From NCBI GenBank assembly GCA_043228905.1, contig JBHGNT010000008.1, forward strand, positions 21,514,001-21,578,000: a stretch of DNA of 64,000 bases, in the 5' to 3' direction. The position numbers and the translations under genes were made by a program. Origin of the DNA: Azolla caroliniana. Its lineage: Eukaryota > Polypodiophyta. The notes under the pieces were generated by a model. That model was not told where the DNA came from and made no database searches. It worked only from the letters and a program-made list of their open reading frames with translations. Below, one piece after another: positions 1 to 10,642 of this stretch (the first letter of the stretch is position 1; the number at the start of each line of letters is the position of its first letter).

Positions 1-598
1 ATTTTACAGTACTGGAGGTGAGAACAAATTCAAACTTACGAGGCTGAATCAAGATACTACACCAGCAGGTTGGAATTAATTACGTTATGACAACACCTCT
101 ACAATTATCCAAAATTTTTCCTTTCCCAAACTTTCATATTGACAATAGTTAAACAACTTCTTAAGTAGAAACTCCATTTGAGTGTAAAAAACATCATCGA
201 TATAAAAACTCTAAACCCATGCATTCATTCATTCTTTGTATCCATTAGCTTCCTGTATTCTTCCATAGTAATTGGCACTCAGCATTTGTTAAACCAGTTT
301 GTTAAGCGGCTTATATGTCATGGACAATTTATGGGAGGAGTTTTAGCCATAGATGCTCCTTTAATAGTTTTGTAAAATATTTTGGTGTACCTATAAATAA
401 TTTGGAAGGATGTGATGAAAACTATAACTTTTAAGTGAGATATTGAGAAACATAGCTCAAATGAAGGTGGTCACTGGTGATTATTTGCAATGAATAAAAC
501 AAGGGTGACCTTGCCCACATATGTATTAGTATTTACGTAGAAAACTAGACTATTAGATAAGAAACGTGAGTTATGCAATGGTACATTGGAGTACAAAA
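1..598. other. Intergenic, nothing recognised
   Basis: AT-rich sequence with only short open frames of about 65 codons, without similarity that I recognise and without plausible splice structure. I see no gene, RNA gene or terminal repeat here. Confidence 0.5.
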
Positions 599-599
599 T

Positions 600-935
600 A
601 CAATGTGTCTGGCACAATAAAGCTTATTTCGTCCATGTCCCTCCAATGGATGAGGCATATTTTGTGAGGTTGAAGATTACTTCTCTTGATTATACATACA
701 TAGGAGATGAAGGCATCACAATCTGGCAGAATAAAGTTTATTATGTTCATGCATCTACAATGAATGGGGCATATTTTGTGAGGTTGAAGATTACTTCTCT
801 TGATTATACATTCATAGGAGATGAAGGCATCACAGTCTAGCACGATAAAGTCTATTATGTCCATGCATCTACAATGAATGGGGCATATATTTGTGAGGGT
901 TGAAGGTTATTTCTCTTGATTATACCTACATAGTA
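600..935. repeat. Tandem repeat, ~114-bp unit, about three copies
   Basis: The block beginning aggttgaagattacttctc recurs at 667, 781 and, more diverged, near 896, giving a period of 114 bp. Because 114 is a multiple of three, both strands keep open frames of 84-97 codons through the array; these are probably by-products of the repeat and not genes. Confidence 0.8.
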
Positions 936-1110
936 GATTCATCACTATAGTTTCTCAAGTATCGTGTGTGTTTCTCTTCATTCGAAATTGCAGGAGTGCG
1001 ATTACGTAGGTGTGGAAATAGATTGGGCTCACACATACACGAGATGTGGATATGAACACTACTACACATTGCCATCTAATGTTGTTGTTTTTTAAACAAA
1101 TATTGTCAAA

Positions 1111-1310
1111 GAAATCCATTCAACTTCTTGGTCAGTTGACACCCGCCTCTTCGAACCCATTCTTGGACGGCCAATCTTTGTGGCACAACAACATATTAAT
1201 GTTTGTATGGGGACATGAAATCCATACAACTTCTTAGCCAATTGACAATCTTCAAACTCATTCTTGGTTGGCCAATCTTTGTGGCACGACAACATATTCA
1301 TGTCTGCAGA
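1111..1310. repeat. Diverged tandem duplication, ~101-106 bp
   Basis: The segment starting gaaatccattcaacttcttg at 1111 recurs at 1217 (gaaatccatacaacttctta). The motif ggccaatctttgtggcac lies at 1169 and again at 1270. Two copies with small indels. Confidence 0.7.
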
Positions 1311-1386
1311 TAATTTCTACTACTCGTTGCCATAACTTTGCATCTTTTTTGCAAATCTGTCCCAACAATGACGAAGTAGCTATGGG

Positions 1387-2183
1387 CCTAGTTTGTTTCG
1401 GTTTCTTTGTCTTTAAACCAAACCAAATCATATATGAAACAAAACCAAACCAAACCACGATGAACTCCAAAGCCACTTAAACCAAACCATTTAAGAAAAG
1501 ATAAACCAAACCATTTAGGGAAAAGTTGAAAACGAATTGAACAATTTAATTACAAATTAAAACCTAGCAATTTAACCTAAATTAATTAAAAATAAATAAA
1601 TTAACAAGAATACGTTAAATAAAATAAACATTTTAGTCAAATTAATATAAGTTAAACTAATTAAATTTATAAAAAACATTACCTAAACCATTACATTAAT
1701 AAACTATTAAGAAAATAAAAATAGCTAACCATTAAGTCGAAACCACTTAAACAACTAAACCCAAGTTTTAGAACCAAATTGAACTAAAACAAAATCGTTT
1801 AATACATAGTTGTTAAAAAAAGCGTATTCTACGCTTGGAGTACATTTTAGAATACTCTGAAGTATTCTACACCTACTCTATGTTTTAGAACTGCTGTTTT
1901 TTTAAATTTGACGTATTCTATGCATTCTAAAAACTTGACGTATTCTAGGTATTTAACAAGTATTTATCATTTCAAAAAAATAAAATTTTATTAATAATTA
2001 ATCATTTTTAATTTTTTAAAAGAAACTTTAGATTTTAAGAAGTATTTAACGCATTTTACAAGTATTCTACACGTATTCTAAGTATTCTACACGTATTTTA
2101 AGTATTCTAAACGTATTCTAAGTATTCTACACATATTCTACGTATTTAACGTATTTTATCTATAAAATACGTATTCTAAGTAA
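1387..2183. repeat. AT-rich repeat element, left part (split by gypsy element A)
   Basis: Begins near TAGCTATG at 1379-1386 and is rich in aaaccaaacc motifs, then becomes a degenerate minisatellite built from gtattctaagtattctacac (about 1830-2180). The same motifs resume after the gypsy element at 7564, and the far end at about 7735 carries the inverse motif CATAGCTA. This suggests one older repeat, perhaps a hAT-like non-autonomous element, split by the retrotransposon. I found no target duplication for it. Confidence 0.45.
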
Positions 2184-2390
2184 TGTGAAATGCACATAAA
2201 ATGAAACCAAACTAGCTTGCCTAACTTCTTACTTATCGTTCAATTTATAGAAGATACAAAGGTACCCATTTTGGGCAGGCCTAGCTACATGCGTCCCAAA
2301 AGGGTGTGCTAAAAGGGTGGGCTAAAACCAGTGGTGTGCTAAAAGGGTGGTGTGTTAAGAGGCATGCACTCGCATGAAAGGGACACCACA
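2184..2390 (-). repeat. LTR of gypsy A (3' LTR in element orientation)
   Basis: 207 bp, from TGTGAAATG to GACACCACA. It matches the second LTR at 7370-7563 except for a ~13-bp extra segment and scattered substitutions. The minus strand reads TGTGGTG...TTTCACA, so the usual TG...CA ends are kept. Confidence 0.85.
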
Positions 2391-2412
2391 TTTCCCCCCT
2401 GAGAAAAACAAG
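2391..2412 (-). other. Polypurine tract of gypsy A
   Basis: The minus strand reads CTCAGGGGGGAAA directly before the LTR start TGTGGTG, which is where plus-strand priming occurs in LTR elements. It confirms the minus-strand orientation. Confidence 0.75.
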
Positions 2413-2576
2413 GAGTTTTACGACATGGGGAAAGGAGGGGTTCTAGAAGATAGGCTTAGGGTAGTATAAGGCTTGATACCGGCAACATGGGCGGAGGTGA
2501 ATCGGCCATTGGAATTACGTCGGAGCAAGTAAGTAGTGGATTTGATGGCGCGAACTACGGTGAACAACCCGATCCA

Positions 2577-3480
2577 TCAGTGCATGAGGGATTCGTTGAG
2601 ACCGCACCGCCGAACCGGGAAGTAAACAAAGACTTTGGTTCCATCAGCATAAGTCGGGGTAATTTGACCCATGTCGTAGTGCCGCTTATGATGTTGTTGT
2701 GCGACTTGTAGATTTCGGGAGTTGGCTTGTCGAAGGAGGGGGAGCATTTTTTGCAGATAGAGCCCCCAAGTGGCACTATCCATGTTGGCCGGTTTGGAAT
2801 GGACGTCAATGGACGATTCTGGTGGGAGCCGAGGGTTGCACCAATAGTGCTGGAAAAGGGTTGATCCATGTTGACGCATGTACGGATGTATTGTAGGCAT
2901 GTGTGACAAAAGGCAAGATTTGATCGTAGGTTTTGTGGCATGGATCGATGTAAGTGGCAATCTCTTGCTTGAGGTCTTGTTGAGGCATTCGATGAGGCCA
3001 TTTGTTTGCGGATGGTACGAGGATGTAAACACTTGTTGGGCACCTAGTTGAGTTGCGACAACATTGAGGACATCGTTGTGGAACTGGGGGCCCTGATTAG
3101 ATAAGAGTTGGACTGGGCAACCATGCTGAAAAATTACCTTCTGCAAGAGTTGAGAGGCAATTGTTGGCGTAGTGACGTCAGGGATGGCAATTGTTTTAGC
3201 CCACCTGGTGAGGTATTCTGTTATGACTAGGATATACCTGTTGCCCCTCGAGGTTTCGGGAAAAGGTCCTATGAAATCCCATCCGACTAGCTCGAAACGT
3301 GACGTGACGGTGATGGGCTGAAGCGTTCCAACTAGCTTGCTCGCAGGTTTGATGTGTTGACACAAAGCACATTGTTTAATGTAGGTGGAGACAAAATGTC
3401 GCATGTTGGGCCAGTAATACTTGAGGCGTAATTTTTCGAGGACCTTGTGGAAACCCAGATGGCCCGACAATGGGTGGTCG
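2577..3480 (-). pseudogene. Gypsy A integrase (broken)
   Basis: The integrase would insert element cDNA into host DNA. The minus-strand frame 3470-2577 shows the N-terminal HHCC zinc-binding part (H near the start, CALCQH), then the catalytic core with the first Asp in GWDFIGPF, a second-Asp position changed to Asn (SNQGPQF where D is expected) and the Glu in the LIECLNKT stretch. The C-terminal part, with a DYAD-type tail near 2600, is in a shifted frame. Upstream it is separated from RNase H by the insert at 3482-4430. Loss of the second catalytic Asp alone should abolish activity. Confidence 0.8.
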
Positions 3481-3533
3481 TGATAAAATTGGAGATATAA
3501 AAATGAGCTTAAATGTTGTATTTAATAATATTT

Positions 3534-3592
3534 GAGAGACTTGAACCCACATCCTTATATGCGAAATACAATGTACATACCACTAGGCTAGG
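3534..3592 (-). repeat. tRNA-like SINE head, copy 1
   Basis: On the minus strand a Pol III A-box-like TAGCCTAGTGGTA is followed about 30 bp later by a B-box-like GGGTTCAAGTCTC. The anticodon region does not fold convincingly into a cloverleaf, so this looks like a tRNA-derived SINE promoter and not a working tRNA gene. Confidence 0.55.
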
Positions 3593-3669
3593 CTATTTAT
3601 TTGTAAAAGTTTGTAACAAATGTGCTTCATGATATAAGAATGAAGCTATATATTGTATTAAGTAAAATT

Positions 3670-3731
3670 GAGAGACTTGAACTCTCAACCTTGTATGCCA
3701 AACACAAAATATACACCACTAAGCTAGGTTA
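3670..3731 (-). repeat. tRNA-like SINE head, copy 2
   Basis: A second, diverged copy 136 bp from the first. The minus strand has TAGCTTAGTGGTG as A-box and GAGTTCAAGTCTC as B-box. The pair forms a head-to-tail tandem. Confidence 0.55.
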
Positions 3732-4003
3732 GTTATTTTAGAATACATTTTCATCATTATACTTATCCCATATCTATTTTCATACATGGGAGCTCAAGTG
3801 AGCATGATGGCTACCATGCATCACGTGCAATACATGTGCGCCAAATGGCGATCATGCATTACATGTAACTCATGCATTGCATGCATGCCATGCTCCCATA
3901 CATTATCATATGCATGCCAACACTTATATAAAGAGGGGCAAGGAAAACAAGAAGGGATCAATCAAGAGAGAGTGAGAAAATAATACAATAAACTAAAGAA
4001 GAC

Positions 4004-4060
4004 TAGCTCATTGGGTGGAGAACCTCTCGTTTCGAAGTTGAGGTCGTGGGTTTAAATCAA
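4004..4060 (+). repeat. tRNA-like segment, plus strand
   Basis: TAGCTCATTGGGTGG resembles an A-box and, ~44 bp downstream, GGGTTTAAATC resembles a B-box. The sequence runs directly into non-coding DNA, so a SINE head is more likely than a tRNA gene. Confidence 0.4.
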
Positions 4061-4430
4061 GGGTCGATAGAGAATGTGTTCAGTTTGCGATCGAGGATTG
4101 TAAAGTTGGTAAACTATTATATTTTTAATATACATCATGTTTATATCATATACTCTTGTTCCTTGAATCATACTTTGTCTCAATCTTCTTTCTAGAATCA
4201 TACTTTGTCTCAATCTTCCTTCTTGAAGCATACATTGTCTCTATCTTCTATCTGTGCTCATCTCTCTCTCTCGCACACACACACTCATTACTCGTAACTC
4301 TTCTTCTTACTATCCTTAACCACTCTATCATCACCATACAAGCCTTATTAAAAGTTAAGTTTCTTCAACTCCCCTTAACCTTAGTCCCCGCGACTTCGTC
4401 GCACGAACCACAACTACCCCGACATCGCAA

Positions 4431-4999
4431 CTGATGGGTTATCTCTTGGATGGCGGGGTCGTGTTGCTGAATTGTAGCGGAAGGTCTGATGTCTCAGGGA
4501 GAAATTGGATAGCCTGGAAGTCGGTGCGAGAGAGACTATCAGTAACCAAATTGGTTGCACCTTTCCGATAGGAGAGGGTAAACTGATAATCTTGGAGTGC
4601 CAGCGTCCATCACAACAAGCGGCCCGGGGGGTGAGATCGATGGATAAGAGAAAGCAAGGGCTGGTGGTTAGTCTCAATTGTAACTTGTCCACCATGAAGG
4701 CATGGGTGAAGACGTTGGAAAGACCAGACGATTACAAGTAGCTCCTTCTCGGTGGTTGAGTAGTTGCCTTCAACCAGTGTGAGAGTGCGGCTGATGAAGG
4801 CGACCGCCTTTTCTTGCCCGTGGCAATTGGCTTGCAAGAGGACGGCTCCTAACCCATGGTTTGATGTGTCTGTCTGCAACGTGAACGGCTGGTCAAAGTT
4901 AGGATGGGCGAGCAACCCCGATTCTTGGACCATGGTTTTGAGGCGACGAAAGCTATCTTCACAAGCAGGATCCCAAATGAATAACACACCTTTCTTCAA
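4431..4999 (-). pseudogene. Gypsy A RNase H region (broken)
   Basis: The minus-strand frame 4999-4610 carries the RNase H-like connection seen in Ty3/gypsy pol: FTLQTDTSNHGLGAVLLQ with the first catalytic Asp, the Glu of the STTEKELL motif, and ETNHQPLLSLI. The frame then shifts, and the tail continues as a different frame until the foreign insert. RNase H would degrade the RNA of the RNA-DNA hybrid during reverse transcription. Confidence 0.8.
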
Positions 5000-5768
5000 G
5001 AGTTGGCGAAGGGGAAAAACTGACCAAGGCGAGGTTTGGGATGACGCGATGGGAAAAGGTGATCATGCCCAAAAAACGTTGCAATGATTTTATTGAGGTG
5101 GGGCGGGGGTAGTCGGTGATGGTTGCCACCTTTACAGGGTCCATACGGATTCCGTTGCCAGAGATGATGAAGCCGAGAAAACGGAGGTTGGTGCTTCCCC
5201 ATCGACACTTCTTCCATTGGAGTTGCAAGTTATGCTTAGTTATGCAAGCGAGGACTTCAGCAAGAGTTTGTAGATGGTCCTCCCAAGTGGTTGTGTGGAT
5301 AAGGATGTCATTGAGATAAATGAGGTGGACACCTTTGCTAATAAGGGCGGTGAAGATGGAGTTTGCCATGCGTTGGAATGTGCTGCCGACATCCGACAGG
5401 CCAAACGGCATGCACGTGAATTGGAATAGCCCGCGGCGTGTGCGGAATGCGGTCTTGTGGGCGTCAGAAGGCTTTAGGGGGATCTACCAATATCCCGAGG
5501 CTAAGTCCAGGGAGGTGAAATAACAGGAGCCACCGATTTGATCCAAGAGGTCGTCCACGCGAGGGAGCGGGTAGAGGTCATGGATCGTCACTTTGTTGAG
5601 AGGCCTGAAGTCGATGCAAAAGCGGAAGGTGCCATCATCCTTCTTGACTAGGTGGGGTTCCGAAACCCAATCGCTGATGGAAGGAATGATAATATCTTTG
5701 GTGATCATGTCAGTGGTGGCAACATCAATGCGATCATGGTCGAGGAGGGAATGTCGGCGGGTAGCCAT
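4959..5768 (-). pseudogene. Gypsy A reverse transcriptase (broken, active site altered)
   Basis: Two minus-strand frames (5768-5484 and 5411-4959) carry the RT fingers and palm: FRFCIDFRPLNKVTIHD, FTSLDLASGYW, then MPFGLSDVGSTFQRM. The catalytic YxDD box reads YLND, so one of the two metal-binding aspartates is lost. Reading is broken between 5484 and 5411 and again near 5020. The order and motifs are those of Ty3/gypsy elements. Confidence 0.85.
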
Positions 5769-5893
5769 GCGGATCGGAGTGGCTTCCCCGGTACGAATGA
5801 CATGTTGTATCGGGAAAGAGACAATAGGAGCATGTGTGGGTTGGAGGGTTAGTGACGGAAAACGACCAATTGCTCCTAAGGACTAAGGGCCAC

Positions 5894-6343
5894 CTAGACT
5901 TGGCTAAGGTGGCAGACATGGGAGCTATCGTGTAGAAGGGGGAGAGGGGGAGCATGTGGGACAAAAAGTTTATGGGCATCAAAATCAATCACAGCGCGAC
6001 GCTTGAAGAACCAATCACAACCTAAGGTGAGGGGGGAAAGTTGGTGGGGCAAGACATAAAAGTGGTGTGAGAAGGTGAGAGTGCCTAAAGTGAAGGTGCA
6101 GTGGACTTGCGTGCGAGAGTGGTAAAGATGTTGGTGATCGCAAAAAAGGACTTGGATGGAAGGAGTAATGGATGTGGGGAGACCTAATTGGTGAACTAAG
6201 GCAGTGCTAATGGAAGAGATACTACTACCAGAGTCTAACAAGTTGGTGTGGGTGCAGTGATTAATGGTGGCGAGCGTGGTGTATACTTGCGAACTGGAAG
6301 AGGCAGACGCTCGAATGTGGAGAGCTGACTCTTCCATCAACAT
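5894..6343 (-). pseudogene. Gypsy A aspartic protease
   Basis: A 149-codon minus-strand frame with the retroviral-type protease signature LLDSGSSISS and downstream LGCDWF. It lies in a different frame from gag (ends at 6352) and from RT. It would cleave the Gag-Pol polyprotein. The N-terminal Met of the frame is not a true start. Confidence 0.8.
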
Positions 6344-6351
6344 CCCGGAAG

Positions 6352-7320
6352 TCAGTTTCTCGGAAGCTCAGCCAACGATGCCGCATTAGCCATAGTTATC
6401 TGGACTTGTTGCTTGTGAGACTGTTGTTGCAATTTCTGGCAGTGACGTCGGACGTGTCCATAAATGTTGCAATAGAAACACTTCGGGCACCCTTGGCCAT
6501 CACGATTGGGAAGGTTGCGGCGAGCCTGCAGTTGCATGTTTTGGACATCAATGTCCATGGGGGCCACGCCTTGGTATTAGGCGCGCAAGTTGGTCGATGA
6601 TGGATGGGGCCAACGTGGTTGGGAGTCAGATGACGTACAAGCTTCGATGCGTTGGGCAATGAGGATGGTGTCGTTGAATGTCTTGGGACCTTGGTCCCGA
6701 GCGCAACGATTGATGTCATGGCACAAACGGGACCATAAGAAGAAAAGCTTCACATGCTCGAGCATGGTAGGGTCGGCACGAACAAGGAGTTGATTGAGGT
6801 GAACACCAAATTGGCCCACGGGTTCGTGTGTTTGTTGTTGCAACGTTTCGAGTTGTTGTAACATCGTTTGGGCCGAATTTTGATGGACGAAGTTTTGCAC
6901 GAGGAGATCCTGGAGGATCACCCAGTTCTCTATTACATCGTTTGATTGTTGGACGTACCAGGTGGCGACGACATTTTCGAGCAAGGTATGAACTTCCGAA
7001 GCTTTGCGCTCGTCAGACCATCGATGGTAACTAGAGATCATCTCAAAGTGGTCCAACCAAGCTAAGACATCCTTGGAAGGCAAGTTGGAGAAGGACTTTG
7101 GGCGGACCTTGGAATCTGGCCGATCTTGAGTGCGATCGTTGTTAGCGGAGAGGAAGGAGAGCATAGCTTGATTTGTGTGGTTGATTTGAAGCATGGCGTT
7201 GGAAAGGAGTTGGAGGAGTTGCTCCATTTGGAAAGGGGATGGTCGTTCGTGAGGTTGCGAGAACTCGGGCTCCATCGGGGTATCGGCCTTTGATGCGATG
7301 GGAGGGAATTGGGATGCCAT
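6352..7320 (-). pseudogene. Gypsy A gag with CCHC knuckle
   Basis: Starts at Met 7320 (MASQFPP) and runs in one frame to 6352 with a single in-frame TAA at 6577-6579. A capsid-like retrotransposon gag domain (DVLAWLDHFEMIS, ASEVHTLLENVVATWY) is followed by a CCHC zinc knuckle, CFYCNIYGHVRRHC. This is the structural protein that packages element RNA. Upstream in-frame codons to 7383 fall in the primer-binding region and are not coding. Confidence 0.85.
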
Positions 7321-7352
7321 GAACGAGGTGGTAATGACTAAAATTTTTACCC

Positions 7353-7369
7353 CGCTTCTCCACCAATTA
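7353..7369 (-). other. Primer-binding site region of gypsy A
   Basis: Right after the 5' LTR the minus strand reads TTGGTGGAGAAGCGGGG, beginning with the TGG expected of a tRNA 3' end complement. I do not assign the tRNA. Confidence 0.5.
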
Positions 7370-7563
7370 TGTGAAATGCACATAAAAGGAAACCAAACCA
7401 GCTTGCGTAGCTTCTTACTTATCGTTCAATTTATAGAAGATACAAAAGTACCCATTTTGGGCCAGCCTAGCTACATGCGTCCCAAAAGGGTGTGCTAAAA
7501 CCGGTGGTGTGCTAAAAGGGCGGTGTGTTAAGAGGCATGCACTCGCATGAAAGGGACACCACA
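7370..7563 (-). repeat. LTR of gypsy A (5' LTR in element orientation)
   Basis: 194 bp from TGTGAAATG to GACACCACA, homologous to 2184-2390. Confidence 0.85.
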
Positions 7564-7745
7564 ATATTTTTAAAAAAAGTTAGAATACTTAGAATACGTA
7601 TTCTACACGTATTTTATGCTAAGTATTTTACCACAAATTTAATAAATAGTAAACCAAACCAAACCAATTAAGTATATTGGAACCGATAAACCATTAAACG
7701 AAGGCTTAACGATATGGTTCGGTTTGAGCCGGAACCGGGAGCATA
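7564..7745. repeat. AT-rich repeat element, right part
   Basis: Resumes the attctacacgtatt and aaaccaaacc motifs seen left of gypsy A and ends with ggttcggtttgagccgg and GCATAGCTA, inverse of the TAGCTATG at 1379. See the left part at 1387-2183. Confidence 0.45.
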
Positions 7746-7859
7746 GCTATTTTTTACCATAATTTTTTTTATAAATAGAAGCCAATCTATACATAATGTG
7801 ATCTAAATGAAGGCCAAAATATTCCAAATTACCAAAATAGCCTTTTTGGGAGCCTTCCT

Positions 7860-8034
7860 GGGCCCCTACTCTGTTCCTGCACAGCCAAAAAATACACAGA
7901 GGAAGCAACGCACAGAGAGGGCGACAGATAGAAACAGAAACACAGAAGAACAGATCTCCATCTTCATCATCATCACCATCATCTCCTTCTTCTTCTTCTT
8001 CAAGGAAATACCTTTCGACACGCTCACATCTCAG
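7860..8034 (+). other. Probable 5' UTR exon of the SDH7-like gene
   Basis: A CT-rich leader (cttcttcttcttcaagg) ends in a strong splice donor, CAG|GTAAGC, at 8034/8035. It is followed by a 1.37-kb intron to an acceptor at 9407. The transcription start cannot be placed from sequence; 7860 is a guess. Confidence 0.55.
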
Positions 8035-8109
8035 GTAAGCATTTCCTTCCATCCCCTTTGCAGGACATATAGAGAAAGCCATAAAAATTGCAAGAAAAGA
8101 TTTCATGCC

Positions 8110-8420
8110 CTCCTGGAACTCATGTATGGCATACAATATTGGGGTGACAATAGAAATTAGGGTATCTTTGCTAAGGCTTGAAATCAGTATAACAGGGAGT
8201 AATGAGTTGATTTGTTGTTTTGATGGTGACATTCTTTTGATGATGATAGAAGCTCCTTGTAGTTTGGTATGAGAGCAGGGATTGGTTTCTATGGTTGGAT
8301 GGACATCATTGGTTGCAAGGATATGCCAAATTTGAGCATTATATGGAGGCCATATGCTTTTTAGAAGAAATACAGCAAGATGTTATCTGTTCTGATGCAA
8401 TTATATTTGTCTTTGGCCTT
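8110..8420 (+). pseudogene. Decayed copy of a PPR gene 3' end and flank, in an intron
   Basis: Within intron 1 of the SDH7-like gene, short blocks match the 3' end of the PPR gene at 14998-17211 and its downstream flank in the same order: tgtatggcatacaatattggg (cf. 17070), ttgctaaggcttgaaatc (cf. 17198), gctccttgtagtttggtatgagag (cf. 17279), and gatgcaattatatttg (cf. 17402). No frame survives. It is probably an old duplicate of a PPR family member. Confidence 0.6.
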
Positions 8421-9442
8421 TAAGCTTTTATTATTTCCTAAACTCTCCTAATTGGCGCAATTCTTATGTCACGTCATTTGGGTAATTGCATGGTCAATTC
8501 ACCCTCTTTTCTCGATTAAAATTTGCTATTTCCTTAAAGCAGTGTGATGAAAAAATGAAACATTGTTAGACTTATTCAAAGGGACAGGATTACCTCTGCT
8601 ATCCACAATTCAGTTCGAGATACTAGAAGTTTAGCCAAAGTTTACGAGGAGAAGTTGTGTTATTTCTTTATTCCATTTCAATAGCTCATTTCTTTAATGT
8701 TTTGGAAAAAAGCATACATATAATGAATTAGTCATGTTGCGTACAAATGGACTCGATAGTGGATGAATGTGCAACAATGGAAGCATTTTGAAAAGTTGTA
8801 ATCCTCTCGAAATATTAATGGTCCATGTGTAATGTGGAAAGAGAAACCATGTGAAAGGGAGTGAAAAAGCCCAATATATAGGAGAGGTATCAACTCCATG
8901 TCATTAATAGGAGAACATGCTAACCATCTCTAAATCTGTGTTGTACACTTTTGAATGTAACTTAACTTAAATTTTGACGAACAGTTGCGTTTTTTGCTTT
9001 TGTAAGTATAAATTTGACATTTTTTTGTAATATTTTTGCTTATGAAATTAGTACGCATATTTCATTATTCATGCATAGTGGTTGCCACACCGAAATTCAT
9101 CATTGAGTAGTTTTACTATGAAAAATTCATTATCTTCCACTCATTATCTCATGCATGGATTCATAATTTTATCTATGCATTCCCAAGTCTATGAGGCAGT
9201 GTACCATGTTTGTGCTATACATCTAATTTCTTCATAAGCCTGATCATATTTTTGTATATTAGAAACCAAAAACATATAGGTGCTCATGTTTATATGAAAT
9301 TTTGTTCTTGATTTGTTTTTCTTATACATAACATGAATTATTTGTTATGTTTGTGATGTTTAAATAGAGCATCTAACCTTGTTTGTTTGTATAATATATA
9401 AATATAGCGGCTTTCGTATTTCTTGACGAAGTGGACAGAGAT

Positions 9443-10642
9443 ATGGCCCATGGATTGCAATCGCTATCTGGTTTATTTGCATCTACTGGACGCTCTTCAC
9501 GCATGCTCCAAAGAAGAAGCATTTCCATACCCCCTGGGGAACGAGAGAAAGCGGTTTGTTCCAAGTCAAAACTTTGGATCCTCCATTATTGTTTATGATA
9601 ATTAGTAGCAATAAAAATAAACAAGAGTACCAGTAACACTTGTTTGGTATTGGCTAGAGCATCCATCCCTAAAGTTCTCACAAAATCACTAAATATCTCT
9701 TTGTAGTACAAAATGCAGCACCACTACTTTCTGAAAATTTACAGATTTTGGTATTTTTTTCCCCTGATTAATATCAGGCCTCATTCTACTCACTGGTTTA
9801 TCTTTGGTTGTCTCCTGACAAAGGTCAACGATCATACTGATCAAGACTACAAAACATAGTCTCCCACCATGAGCCTTTCCACATTTTAGTACTATACGTC
9901 ACACTAAACATGTGGTTATCATTCTAATGATGAAGTGGAAAATAGGGAATGCATAGACCTAAATTCAATCTCGAGTATCAATGGAGAAGATAGATTACAA
10001 CAGAAGAGTTTGATACAATGAGAACTTCTTGTGTGATTCTTAATAGGTAGACATCATAACCACTCAATGGTGGAAGTGAATAACAAGGAACTCTCTAAGG
10101 TTCCGTAAATACAATATGTTCCTTGCCTATCTCTTACTTCAAATGCTCCACTCATTCTGTTGATCACATGCAATAGTATAGACTGCGCTTATTGACACCA
10201 ACAGTGTACTATAAACAGTTTCCATAAGAGTATAGATCATGTATGACTAACGTTTATTACACATAAACACTAATGATATAGTTTCTTTTGAGACATTGAT
10301 CTAGTTTCTTTCGCTTTCTCTAGAGAAAAATGTTTATACATTTATGAAGTTTGTTTTTTGTTCTCACTAGCTTCTAGAGGAGGATTCAGCTCTTAAACAT
10401 TTCAAATCAAGCAAGGAGACGGCACGTCGTGTGAAGAGGTTGGGCGATGTTCTTGTCATTCTTGTCAGTGCAGGTAAGAATCTCACAATGGGGAAAGAAA
10501 ATAAAACAAAAAATCCTGTTTTTTCTATACAATTTTCTCTGAGTTCAATGATTACTGAATTTTTTGTTTAGGTTGTATTTACCAAATATATGACGTAACT
10601 CAGCAGCGGAGAGCGGAAAGATTAGAAACGAGCCAGAAGTAG
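9443..10642 (+). CDS. SDH7: SDH7-like mitochondrial succinate dehydrogenase (complex II) subunit
   Basis: Three coding exons by my reading: 9443-9553, 10371-10473 and 10572-10642, spliced by GT-AG introns; 94 residues, stop TAG. SDH7 is a small plant-specific subunit associated with mitochondrial complex II. The N-terminus (MAHGLQSLSG..., Arg/Ser rich, no acidic residues until about residue 33) looks like a mitochondrial presequence. It is followed by SIPPGEREKALLEED across the first junction, a basic stretch HFKSSKETARRVKR, and a single hydrophobic segment GDVLVILVSAGCIYQIY, then a charged tail. I recognise the REKAL...FKS.K...GDVL...AGC.Y.IY pattern of SDH7 from memory, not from a search. 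The coding part is preceded by a non-coding exon ending at 8034. Start at 9443 is the first ATG of the open exon. Gene reality is more certain than the name. Confidence 0.7.

Larger units (their letters stand above)
3482..4430. mobile_element. Foreign insert inside gypsy A with tRNA-like segments
   Basis: About 950 bp of non-coding DNA interrupts pol between RNase H and integrase. It holds two tandem minus-strand tRNA-like segments (3534-3592, 3670-3731), then sequence rich in atgcat motifs, a plus-strand tRNA-like segment (4004-4060), and a pyrimidine-rich stretch with tandem cttgaatcatactttgtctc copies (4160-4240). It is probably a composite of SINE-type insertions. The boundaries are approximate. 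Confidence 0.55.
2184..7563 (-). mobile_element. Ty3/gypsy LTR retrotransposon A, degenerate
   Basis: A complete but dead element read on the minus strand. It has two short related LTRs (2184-2390 and 7370-7563), a polypurine tract next to the left LTR, and in minus-strand order gag, zinc knuckle, aspartic protease, reverse transcriptase, RNase H and integrase. The order RT-RNase H-integrase identifies Ty3/gypsy (Metaviridae-type). At least three frame changes, in-frame stops, a changed RT active site and a ~950-bp foreign insert (3482-4430) between RNase H and integrase show that it is not functional. It sits inside the AT-rich repeat that flanks it on both sides. I could not find an exact target-site duplication. 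Confidence 0.9.

Noticed and set aside
586-864. Two overlapping ORFs of 84 and 97 codons on opposite strands
   Set aside because: They follow from the 114-bp tandem repeat.
3534-4060. True tRNA genes
   Set aside because: A- and B-box-like motifs are present, but acceptor and anticodon stems do not pair convincingly; SINE heads fit better.
1379-7743. TAGCTATG/CATAGCTA ends as a confirmed hAT element
   Set aside because: The inverse ends are short and no 8-bp duplication could be found, so it is listed only as a split repeat.
7747-8232. 161-codon minus-strand ORF
   Set aside because: It is antisense to the CT-rich 5' UTR exon and intron start of the SDH7-like gene; an acidic low-complexity run explains its length.
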